From: Metellina segmentata
Lineage: Eukaryota > Arthropoda > Arachnida > Araneae > Tetragnathidae
Length of the DNA stretch: 64,000 nucleotides
Direction of reading: 5' to 3'
Assembly (NCBI GenBank): GCA_947359465.1
Contig: OX375883.1
Coordinates: forward strand, 20,919,828 to 20,983,827
Part shown: one piece after another, positions 1 to 12,400 of the stretch
Layout of the letters: each line of letters begins with the position of its first letter
How positions within the stretch are numbered: the first letter of the stretch is position 1
The notes under the pieces: generated by a model
Seen by the model: only the letters and a program-made list of their open reading frames with translations
Told to the model about the DNA's origin: nothing
Databases searched by the model: none
Program-made: the position numbers and the translations under genes

Positions 1-214
1 GTGGAACCTGATTCCGTTTTATACAAATTGATAAACTTTTTTTCTACGTTTTATAAAACACGAGACACGCGTGAAAGGATACCCGATGCCTCTCACTCGC
101 AACACAGTTTGGATTGACAGTGAACGAGGACTCTGCTTTTTTCGTCGATAGCACTTTGTGATATTGGTATTTCAGTTTGCCTATAGGAGGAGTGGAAAAA
201 AGTCTGTGTTTCCT
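1..214 (-). other. Presumed start of the PRODH 3' UTR
   Basis: Follows the PRODH stop directly on the minus strand. I see no AATAAA signal (plus-strand TTTATT) before the window edge, so the transcript end is probably outside. No other feature is recognisable. Confidence 0.5.
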
Positions 215-420
215 TCAGATGGGTTTGTAGTTTCCGAGAGGTTTGGTGAACACGCCACCGGTGACGATTCGCCTGGAGAGCTCCCTCCAGAGCAGTTTTC
301 TCTCTCGCGCAGACTTCTTCAACAGGCAGTTGTTTTCTTGTGCTCGTCGGGAGAGGTACGGAAGGACTTCGTCAATTGGACCGTATGGCACATATTTATA
401 TACAGAATAGCCCGACTGAC
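215..420 (-). CDS. PRODH: PRODH coding exon 13 (C-terminus and stop)
   Basis: Residues 551-618 and the TGA stop at 217-215. It encodes [20 protein letters not shown] and RRAQENN. The Arg-Arg pair (575, 576) and Glu579 match the proline-binding helix of the family. Acceptor CTTTCCACAG/GTC. Confidence 0.97.
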
Positions 421-3400
421 CTGTGGAAAGATTTGTAATTGAGATAAGAAAACGCATGTTAATCAAAAATAAACTTCATTTTTTTGTGTCTAAGTTCACT
501 CCTTGACTAAATTTCTCCTTGCTCAAGTTTAATTTGGACAAAGTTTCCCTCTTCAGCCAAATTTTTCCAACTAATTTTATTCTTTGAAGAAGTTTACTCT
601 GCGACAAAGCTTTACTCCTTGTGATTAAGTTTACTCGCTGACTAAGTTTACTCCCCGACTCAATTAGCTTTGACAAAGTTTACTCCCCGACTCAATTTAG
701 CTTTGACAAAGTTTACTCCCCGACTCAATTTAGCTTTGACAAAGTTTACTCCCCGACTCAATTTAGCTTTGACAAAGTTTACTCCCCGACTCAATTTAGC
801 TTTGACAAAGTTTACTCCCCGACTCAATTTAGCTTTGACAAAGTTTACTCCCCGACTCAATTTAGCTTTGACAAAGTTTACTCCCCGACTCAATTTAGCT
901 TTGACAAAGTTTACTCCCCGACTCAATTTAGCTTTGACAAAGTTTACGCTGTGTGACCAAGTTTACTGACTAAATTTATCTGACTGCGTTAACTCTGAAT
1001 AAATTTATTTTTGACTGCATTGAGCTTTGAGAAAGTTTACTGTGCAACTAAGTTTACTGACTGTGTTAACTCTATCAAAGCTAAACTTAGTCACAAATAA
1101 ATTTACTTAAAGTTAATGCAGTCAGATAAATTAGTCAGTAAACTTAGTCACATACAGAGTAAACTTAGTCAAAGCTTAATGCAGTCAAAAATAAATTTAC
1201 TCTGTGTGAATAAATTTATCAGACTGTTAACTCAGTAAATTTATTTTTAGCTGAGTTTAGCTTTGACAAAGTTTACTTTGAATGACCAAGTTCACTGAAA
1301 AAATTAATCCGACTGTTAATTCTGAGTAAATTTATTTGTGACCAATTTTACTTTGACTGTGCGGTCCACTAAGTTTATCATTGACAAAGTTTAACCATGA
1401 GTATCGCAGGATTTCTGAGTAGTGTACCATTGCTTTTACCCCACACGTGATACCTAAATACCCAAATCTATTGGTTGAAAAAATCCCAGGAAGGACTCTG
1501 TTGATCAAGAAGTCCATTAAAGAAATGTGCTAATTTAATCTAACTGTTGACTTTGGAGAGTGGGGTGACATGACCACAAAAATGCATGACTAAGATTTTA
1601 TGCTAGACAAACTTAGAATTGTACCTAATTATGGTTGCTACATTATCTTACAAAATGTTTCAATTTTCTTTTTCAACAGGTCTTCAAGACCAGTTTTTAA
1701 TTGACATCAAGGATATGGCTTGTCAACATTAGCAAGCAAAAAATAGAAGTGGTAGCTTGCTCGCTTTCAGCACACAATAAATTTCTATTTTATGTTTCAC
1801 CCATGTTCTGCAGAGAAACTACTTCCATACAAAAAACTGCTTTTAAGATTTTTAGCATAGCATTTCATTTTACCAAACAATGCATTTGGTTTCGTTAGTC
1901 ATTCTATGGTCATATTTAGCTACACAAGGACTACTACATCCAATACATAGTTACAAGCAGAACTATTGACACTCCAGAACTTATAATTCAAAGCGAAGGC
2001 TCTTTCCATCTGCCCTAGTAATTGATAATTTTTAATTAACGTTTTACTAGAGCAACAAAAAGGGCTATTGACGACGGTCCGGGATCAATCCCCTAAGGGA
2101 AGACTCGAGGACAACACCACGTAATTTTGAACCACGGTTAAGCTTTGGTTTCCTAAGAAAGTGGAGCCGTTATCTAACAGCCGTGATACGTCATGATGCC
2201 GCGGGCATAACTAGACGGCCGTCTAAACAAGAATCCAAGGTGTCAACTTAGGCGGATAGAATACGTTGGAGAATGGGCAACACAGACGGCTGTCGTGGTT
2301 TATTTTATTCGAGAAACAAAACAAAGTGGTTTTTTATTCTCTAGTTCAAAGTTCCTAACTTCGGGATCGTTGAAGGTAGAGTGAAAATGTCAACAGATTT
2401 CAAATCAGCGTAAATTTCTACGCCAGATCGATATAAAAAACAGTTTTATTGTTCAATTATTTACCATTTGATTATTTAATTATGTATTAAATAATTAATT
2501 ATTTATTCAAAGAAAATCACATTTAAGGTATCGATCTGGTGTCAAATTTTCCGCAGATTTCGAATCCGTTGAAATTTTTATTCCGTGTTTAACGATCCCG
2601 ATTTTACAAAAACGAATTATTCACTGGCAGTCAAAAATGTTTATTTATATTGCTCTTCTTGGCTCGAATCGCTTGGAGCAGGAAATGAAATCTGGCCGCT
2701 ACAAGAGAAAAAACGTTCTCCAACTGTTTGAGACCGCTATGACGACTGTCATGGAAATGGCGGCTCCGATAAATTTCGTTACGCTCACAAACACCGCTCT
2801 CTAGGAAACCAACACCATGTGTTAGTATAAACAACGTTTTAGTGACGTCACCCACCGATACATCACGGCCGCTAGATCACGGCTACGCTTTCTTAGGAAA
2901 CCGAAGCTTTAGATGATGAGGCAACACCTGAGCTAGCACACCTCTCTCCAAACTTCCACACCAACCCAATGTGAGGACTTTCAGCCATGACAGATTTAAG
3001 GTGTGCCCCAGCTGCCTCTATGCGTACAAACATCCACGCACTGACCCAGATTTGAACAGGGAACCTTCCGATTTAGAGGACAACACCTCGACCACCAGAC
3101 TGGTTGGTCGGCCTGCCTCTGCACTAGAAGTTGGTATGAGTGACGTCACAGTTACCAACAAAAATCAGCCCCAAGAGACATTTATTATTTAGTAATATTT
3201 CATTTCTTTCAACTAATAACTACATTTATATTATTACAAAAGCAATTTGTGTTAGAGATGATTGGACTTCATCCATTTTCGACTCATTTAAATACTAATT
3301 GATCGAAATGTTTACTTTCTTCCCAGAGATGCTAATTCTATGGAAATTTTCCCATTTCATAATTAAAATAAATTCATTTCATACTAAAATGGGATAGCTG

Positions 3401-6400
3401 GACCAAATACACTCACCGAGCAGGAAGCTGACTTGATCACACATACCAAAGAGCTGTCCAAAACAAATCACCTTGTGTTCTGGTTTGATTCCAAGTTCTT
3501 CCATCCTGTAAAAGAGGTCCACATTTACATGCATACTGGTTGTTTCGATAGAAATGGGCTTCATACGTTTTGAGAAGGGATGGAAGTGTTAATTGTACGA
3601 AGACTTTGCAAAGTGTTTGAAGCAGAAAGAGGAAGTTTCTAGTATCAAAGCACTTGTTAAATCACAGTGTAATTTTTTAATTCATCTTTCTTGTTGATTC
3701 ACAGTCAGCGATTTTCTCCCTCGATCTCTCCACAATAGCGATTGGGCACGCGCAGAAGTGGCAAAAAAAAAAAAATTTACAAACTCAACTGCTCTGGTTG
3801 GACGGTTTTCTTCCAATGGATACCCAGCCATTGCGACATTCCCAGTAATGAGAAGGCAGACTTGCTGGCAAAACACGGTTGCAACCTTCCACAGCCTCTT
3901 ATTGCCTTACCATACAACCAGGCATTTTCCACCATTGTAAGATCAGTGGGGAGATACATCAGGGTGGCAACAAAATACTAGAAAAAAAGTTCCCTGATTT
4001 CCCCAATAGTCTTGCAAAAATTTCCCTGATTTTACTGAGATTACCCAAGATCCCTAATTGGTATCGATATACGGTATCCACACAACAATATGTTTAAATA
4101 TTTAGGGTCAGGTGGGGTAAATGCATAACTTTCCACAAATATTTTGTATTTGTTCTCTTTAGATATTTTAACTGTTACTGTAAAGGTTGGAACCCTAAAT
4201 GGAACTCTTACGAAAGCAATTGAAAAAAACTGGAGAAAAAATACAAAATACTTTGATTATGAACTTTTTACAACTGCCCCCACATTATTCTAATATACAT
4301 AAAAATCAAATTTTCACAAAAAATTGGTACAGCTTCAGTCTACGTTTATAGCGGTGGCAACGGTCTTGACGTTCTTTTTTTCTTTTGGCGCATTTCTAGT
4401 AGCGAGTTATCGCAGGTTAAGGCAACCCATCTATTACAGTTATTGTGGTTTTCATGACAACCTCGACAAACAAAATCTTTAAATTTTCATTTTGATTAAT
4501 CAAGAAAGTTCCTTTAAAATCCGTCTAAAAAAAAGGACAAACGATAATAATTGCAATAAGGCGTCAAAAATTTTATAACTCTTATTTTTGCGAAATTTGG
4601 AAAATTTTCCCGAGATTTCCCCGATTTTTCCAGAAAAAAAAAGTTTTCTGAGAATTCCCTGATTTCCCGGTTCTGTTACCACCCTGTACATAGGCAAAAC
4701 TCAAGAGACAGATGCTAAGAGTAAAATCTGGGAAAGCCTACTAAGTAATCCGGTCCCAATTGATCTCCCCAGATGGATCTTTGCACTCAACTTCAGAATT
4801 TTAAACGGACATCACCGGATTGGTGAGAAAGACATTCTTGACTGCCCTCTGTGTTCCACTAGAGACTGAATTTTAGCCACTTGACAGTTTGTGCAACTTT
4901 GTCCAACTCAAATTTTAATGTTAAACCTCTTTCAACTATATTTCGAAGGCTAGTTTATATTGGGCTGCACAAAGGGAAATGGTCAATACAACCCATTCCT
5001 CAACGTAATTTAAAAAATAATAATAAATTCATAAATCGTAGTATAACAAGTTTCCACTTAAACCCTATTTCAGTACCAATTTTAGTAGCTTGGACACAAA
5101 ATGCGATAATTAAGTATAAAACATGTTGAAAATCTCGCCAAGAAATCAAAATTTTAAAAAGCAAATATTTATATAAAAAAACTTGCAGGTTGATACTGTA
5201 GTGGGCAAACCAAGGGAGCCACGATGACCTCATGTTCTGGCTGGAGTTTTCAGCACAGCTGCGCTTTAAAGACTTTTTTTTGTAGCAAAGCTTTTGCAAT
5301 GTTCTCTATACCTACAAATGTTGTGTGAAGGTTGAATCAACACAGGAGGATTTCATTAAAATTTATTTTATTCCAAGTACAGTAATACCTCGAATTTCAT
5401 GGACTCTGGGTTAAGCGGTTCTTTATTATTTTTTTGTTTGGAACACTTCTGCCTGCTATCTTCAGTTTTTTTCTTGCTGTGATAGGCATTGGATGTGCTT
5501 TGCGCGAAATCTCTATGATTACGATTCTACGACAGACGGAAGCTGTACCGACTTACACGAAATCGACTTTTGCGTGTTTCGTCGGTTCCACCAATCGCAT
5601 AACTTTGTGGTATTACTGTATTTTAAATAATTTCATTTTCAAAATAAAATATGAATACAAGACATAAAAATGTATTAATAATTAAAAATAACAGGATTTG
5701 TTCAGTAAAATTTCGCACTTAATGACTTATTGTGGGGTGACTCCAAAGAGTGCCAACACTGCGACTAATAGTCTATTGTACCGAGATCCCCTGCTGATTC
5801 ACTAGAGATCAATTGCCGAAATAAATTTGGTCATGTACAAGATCGGAATCGTTGACATTTCCCAGGGTTGGATACAGTGGTATCCCAGATCCCAGGGAGA
5901 TGGTTGTTTAAGCTCTTTGGCTTGTCTTTGATCATTATAAGTCACACTTTAGGTTGGTTTAAGGTTTTATGGCACAAGGGCCATACTTGTCCAAGTTGCA
6001 CCAAACACAATACAATGTCAAGTAATTATGAAAAGAAAAAAAAGAACAGAGAAGAAAGTACAGAAGGATCACTGGGGGTTGCAATCTTTAGGTTTACCAG
6101 AGGCAGTAAACCCCATGGGTAAAGTATAAATCTAGTCCCTTAAAAAGATCTTCCCCTAATATCCCTATCCCTAAAGAACATCTTTTCCTTGCAGAAAAGA
6201 TGTTCTAGGTCCTTGAGCGTTTGAACACACACCGATATTTATCGGATGTCAGAGAAGTAATTCTCAAAGTGGCGAAGTCCGGACACGATCTCTCGTACAT
6301 CGCATCCGATTTTTATTAGTTCAGCGTCATTTTCTTTGAACACGGTCAAATTGTATTAGATGATTTTATTCAAAGTTTTTAGAAGCTGATTTAAAATAAC

Positions 6401-9400
6401 AGTTAAAGTTAATATGCATGTATCCTTAAAAAAAGAAAAATTGTTGTTTTCTACTGGATGTACTTGCAAAAGCATAGAAATTATAGACACTTTTGATCGT
6501 CCCTTAATAGCCAAACAATATACAATATTTTAAAAGCTCCATGAGTAATATAAGTTTTAACACTCATTTTTGTATCGTATCAATAATTCAAAGCACGAGT
6601 CGATTACTGAGATTAAAATGCAATTGAATAAGTAAACTGCAATTCTGGAATGCACAGGGGCACTGGATATTTCTGTGCTCAGATGGCAAAATGTAAAAGT
6701 CACTTTTCCCAAAAAATGGAGTAAGTCCCATTCTGGAGTTTGATTTGTTAATGTTTAGAAGGTGGCAAAATGGTCTTCTCTTTCAGTTTATGAGAAAACA
6801 AAGGTGGAAAAATGTAATATCAGTCAAAAACCACATGTTGAATCTTGAAATTGCTGTCACGAAAATTAAAAAAAAAAATGACTTTTAACAGTTTGCTATC
6901 TGAGCACAGATAATTGATCCAGTGTAGCGAAAAGTGCGACTCACAATTCAAAATATCGGATAGCATTTTTGGTGGATCCAATAACATCGGACGGTCATGT
7001 GCAAGTTACCATTATAAAACAATCTAATTCGAAAACGTCCGACTCTGAGAATTATCGGTGCGGGAACAAACACTCTGAGTGTGAACCCTTCCGGTTTGTG
7101 AAGCCCATACACACCCAAAGATGTATAACTCAGGGCGTTGCACTCAAAGGTCCTAGAAAGCTAGATACAGCCATTTCTGCGTAAAATTATCCATTCAATT
7201 TGTAGCGAGCTTAGCTACCACTCCAAAACTTAACTTACAAAGGGGTAGTATAAATACCAGTGTAACCCAACTCTACCATGAAGTACTTTTTGGTAGACAC
7301 CAAGTTACGCTGGTTCATTTGCGCTTGCTAAACAATTTATATATAATCTCACAAAATGTTAAGTTTACACACAGTAAAATTTTAAAAAGCAGCAAAGACA
7401 GAAAAATTAAACACTGAAACCGAGTACTCTGTGAAATTGAACAAATCCTCAAACAAGTGTGCGTCGACATTTACGGTTTGCTGCGGAGTGGCATACTCAC
7501 TTATTGACAGTGAAGCGAACGGTGTCCTCATTATGCGAAGCAACCATGACAGCTGTTTTACGATCCCCCTTCCTCACAATCCCCCGCAGAATCTCGGTGA
7601 GAGTGTCGTGGTACATCGCGGTGGTGGATTCATACGTGGGGTTAATGGGGTCCTCGTAACCGATTTCTTTGGCTCGCAATCTTTCCTGCAAATATAGATT
7701 GATCAAAGATCTTACTACGGTCATATTTTAAAATTACTGGCATTCACATTCTAGTGAATTACAGATGAAAATTCTCAATGCCTGTTAATGCTCGTATAGT
7801 CCTTGCAGTGCAGTTTTCAACACCATTTCAAAAATAACATCAATCGCCATTGTTGCGAATGCAATAAGCAATTTGTCAATACATGTTAACATTTGCCATA
7901 TTTACAGTACAATTTATTTTCTTCCAAAAAATTCATTTGAAATAGGGTAGTAATTATTTACTTTCAAAAGATACCCAAAGTAAGAACCAGGGTCCCTAAA
8001 CTGCTTGAGTGGAGGGCAGGTAGTTGAATTAATTACAGGCTATTGGAAACGGTTCAAGATCAATCTTGAAGAGAAAGATCGAGGACTGACTGGACTGGAC
8101 AATCACTTCCGGAGTGCCTACTGCAAAGCAGCTCAACTCCCTGTCATCAGGTGTGTGTGACATAAAACTGAATTGCTTAATTTAAGAGAGAAAATTTATA
8201 AATAAAAAATGATTTAAAAAGGCTGATAAAAAGAAACATAACTTTCAGCTGCACGAAGTTCCGTGAGATGGCGCCACCTCCTTAAGCGAGATCAACAAAC
8301 CAGTCGGTTTCCTTTCCAGAGTGTGACCGCATTCAGAGGTGGCAAACTTCGATAATCAATTACAAGTTAGAAAAAAGATTAAAATTTAAAATAAATAAAA
8401 GGAAAACAAGGTCGAAAAAAGAAATAAAACTGTTGTGTTTTAGGGATTTAATTAGGGTCCAGTCGAGTCCAAAAAATGCTCAGCGTCTACGAGTGACAAC
8501 AAGGGTCTTGATCCAATATGGGACTTGCAAAATAAAAATTTTGCATGGGGAGATAAAGTTAGGAATTGAAGTCAAAGACATCAGGATCCAAACGAAACAT
8601 GCCGCATTGACGTTTAGGTCGCCGCGGGTAAGTTTCCAGGTGTTGTTGCAAGAAAGCACGTGGTCTTTTTGCAGAGCTTTTGACCGAAGGGTCATAAGGA
8701 CAATATTTTGTAACTTGAACCTTGGTCAGATGAGGTTGCACCTCTCTCTCCACAATTACCATACCATGGTAACATGATGGAGTTTATGGCACAAGGTTCA
8801 GTCCATGATATTGGGAATATATGTTTGGATTTATGGCACAAGGTCCAGACCTTGAAATTGGGAATGTATGTTTGGGTTTATGGCACAAGGTCCAGCCCTG
8901 CAAATTGAACATTGGTCCTTTTTCTAAGATAGAGCTATATTACAAATGATACACTATTCTATCATATATCTCTCACCATGAGAAAGAGTATTAATATTTT
9001 TTAATTTTTATAGTTCGGAGTCTAATCATTCATTTGTTATACCTGTTCCATATAGGCTCCTCTGACAAGTTTAGCTCCAAAATAAAAACCCTGCCGTTCA
9101 GCTAATTCTAAATCCAGCACCACACTGTTATAGGCTTCCTGAAACAAAGTTTAAAACTTAGTCTATGGAGTTAACACGACTGCATATAAAAGTTCAATTG
9201 TTTTGAAATAAATAAAAATCAAGAAACTGTCAAGTTCGGGACAATATTTTTTTTTTAATTGAGAAATACAAGTTCACAGCTAAAAGTAAAAATGTAAAAC
9301 ATCTACTGTACAAAGGAATATTTTTTTATATTAAAATTCCCAGACACAGGAGCAGGCTTATCTTTTGCGACTGTTAAAGACTTTAAAATCAACCCAACTT

Positions 9401-12400
9401 GCAATGAAGTTTTTAGAAACTGGATAATTTTACATTCCATTTATTTTTATTGACCCGAGAAAGGTGTGCGCTACAGTTTGGTACCAGAGGAAAAGGGTTT
9501 TACATTCCAGTTTATTGACACAAGAAAGCCATAAGGAACAGTTTGGTACAATTCAACTCATGAATATCGATTTTTTTAATACTAGGGGGCTCCGCCACCT
9601 GCTCGCTTACGCTCGCCAACCCCCGGGGATTGCTGCGCAAACCAACACTCCTGTCACAGATGCCATTTGGTTTGCTTCGCAAACCAACATTACTTTCACA
9701 GAGTGAAACTATCTGAATAATTCGTATTATGCTGATTTCACTTTCCGGTTCATGACGTCACAGCGAGGGCTCCGCTGCGTCCGGGGATTGCTAAGCAATC
9801 TGTTTGGTTTGCTTTCTCAAACCAATACTTCTTTCGCAAGTGATTTCACTTTTTTTTGCTTTAACACTTAATGCACCCTAAACTAATAGCCGCATCAGTA
9901 AAAAATCTTCTGCATCTTGTTCCCTGTACAATTTTAAGTAAACATTGTTAATATCCAAACTTTATGATCTGTACTTTGTCGGTAAACTGTCTTGAGAACA
10001 GAAGGAAAAAAAAGAGCCCTTTTCCTTGCCAAATGAAAAGAAATCGTTTTTATGGCAATTGTTGCTACGATAAATTTGATATCTGGCAAACCCGATAGTC
10101 AAAAGTGCAACCCACTACTGCTTGCGGAAGCAGCTATGCGAACTGAAAAATACGAAATTTGTGTCACCAACTTTTGATTGCATCGAATTTATTTATGAAC
10201 CAATTTTTAAAATAATTGTACCGTAAGAAAGAGTATATTCTGAGGTATACTGCAATATTTTTAAAATTTAAAAACTAACAGTAATACTATACAGATATGA
10301 TGACCATTTTAGTTTTGTATCGGAAGTTACGATCTGAAAGTACCGAAAATTGTACGACCAACTTTTAATTGCATCGATTTTATTTATTAACCAATTTTAA
10401 AAATAATTGTACCATAAGAAAGATTGTAATGTAATGTATTCAGTGATGTTTTCAAATTTAAAAAATAATGGTTTTTGCCGTAGACAAAATGGTTTTAACA
10501 ATAGGTAGCGAAAATATCTAAAGATTCCGAATTTTGTATGACGAACTTTTGATCGCATCCAATTTAATTATTAACCGATTTCAAAAATAACTGTAGTAAC
10601 AAAAATAATAGTACTGTAAGAAAGAATATATTCTGAGGTATACTGCAATATTTTAAAAGTTAAAAACTAATAGTAATTAGATATAGATACGGCAGTTTAA
10701 AAAAAAAGTAACACAAATGTCCCGATTTTTCCTGAATTACAAAAAAATATTATCAAGAACCAAATTTAAATTTAAAAATAACTCGACGAGCTGCAAAAAT
10801 TTACGTTGAGAGGTACTCTTAAAAAAAAACTCATGACTGAAGACTGAAAATTTGAATATGTTTTGCTCACTCGCGGAAGAAATTTCACTTCTTCAACTTT
10901 AACACTTAATAAAACCTAAACTAATAGCTGCATCGGAAAAAAATGTTAATAATTATGCAGTGAATACGATGAAGAACAAAGCATGTTAATTTCATTTTTT
11001 TCCAATCAGTACTTTCTCGGGAAACCGTCTAAGAATCGAGCTAAACAACAGTTTTCAATCCTGCGGCGGCGGCAACATTTTTTTAATATAGAGAGATTTG
11101 ATAGCATAAGGTTTTTTTTTATGAGTGAAGGTAGATCACCAGGTATTTTGCCGAGACAGGCAAGATGTTCACGATTGGTTTTGAGCGCGAAAAAGAATCT
11201 AGACATTGCAATATGACACTGCTCTAACAACAGACATTTCCACCCCATTTATAAAAAAAACCCTAATATATGGTGCTATATTTATCGTATGTCACCAGAG
11301 TGTCCATATACTATGATTGAAAAAGATATTGTTGTTACTACTACGCCAAAGGCCAAATCTGCATTTTTGGTAATTTTCACTCATCTGCATTTTTTGAGTC
11401 GCCATTTCATGTTTTATGCTATGACAAAGGCACAAACCGTGATTCTTAGTGAAAAAGTCGATTTTATGAAAAAACAATAACCTTTGAGTTGTAACTCGAT
11501 TTTCTCCGAAGCATCAAAACCTAAAATGCATTTTTGTAGAAACCAAATTGTGTACATTCGTGCATTTGGTATGGTGGTAATGATATACAAGATTACATAA
11601 ACAATTATGCCATTTGAATAGGTTTGGTACCACTAGGCTTTTAGTCATTTTTCTTTTTTGTGATGTTAGTGCTTGTGTTAAACAAAATATGCTATTAAAG
11701 TCTATGAACACACTATAGTTATAGCTTACCTTAACATGGTAAGACTGAAGGCATGCTAAAAGACAGTTGCAAATAAAAATACTGTTTTTGTTTCTAAACT
11801 TTAGTGCTTTTAGTGAAAAATTAGGTTTGCATCAAATTATACTGAAAAGCAGTTTCATTTTTCAGGAGTATGTATAATAGTTTAGTACCTTTAAGTAACA
11901 CTGGTAGGTATTAAAAATTATGGCTTTTTCTTTGTTATACTTGCGCATAAGCTCCAGGGTAATTCTGTTGATAGCAGGCTGAAAGTAGGTTTGCTCAGCG
12001 TCTATCATCACTCTGACGTCTTTGTCACGTGCCACCTGGGGAGGTAGAGAGTTTTATTTAGGTCTCGACTGATTAAAAGAAGAAAAACACAGTTTAATAA
12101 AAATCAAAACAGTTTCTTGCTGAAGTATTTTTTAAACAAGCAAGATTGACTTACACGACTTGTTGAAGGGTTGACTCCGAAGAGCACCAGCACCGCGACT
12201 TATAGTCTATTGTACCGAGACCCCTGCCAGTCCACTAGAGACCGAGTGCCGAAGTAAATTTCGGAAAATACCCAATTGGTATGTTGGACAATTCCCAGTG
12301 TTTGATACAATGGTATCCCAGACATTCAAATCGTTGTCCAGAATAATAGTTACACTCACACAGAACATGTACAGAACTCTGCTCTACCATCCGACAACCT

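Noticed and set aside
649..950. A CRISPR array
   Set aside because: Units are directly contiguous without unique spacers, in a eukaryotic intron.
660..969. Long reading frames of about 90-100 codons on both strands
   Set aside because: They are produced by the 33-bp minisatellite, whose unit is a multiple of three and has no stop codon.
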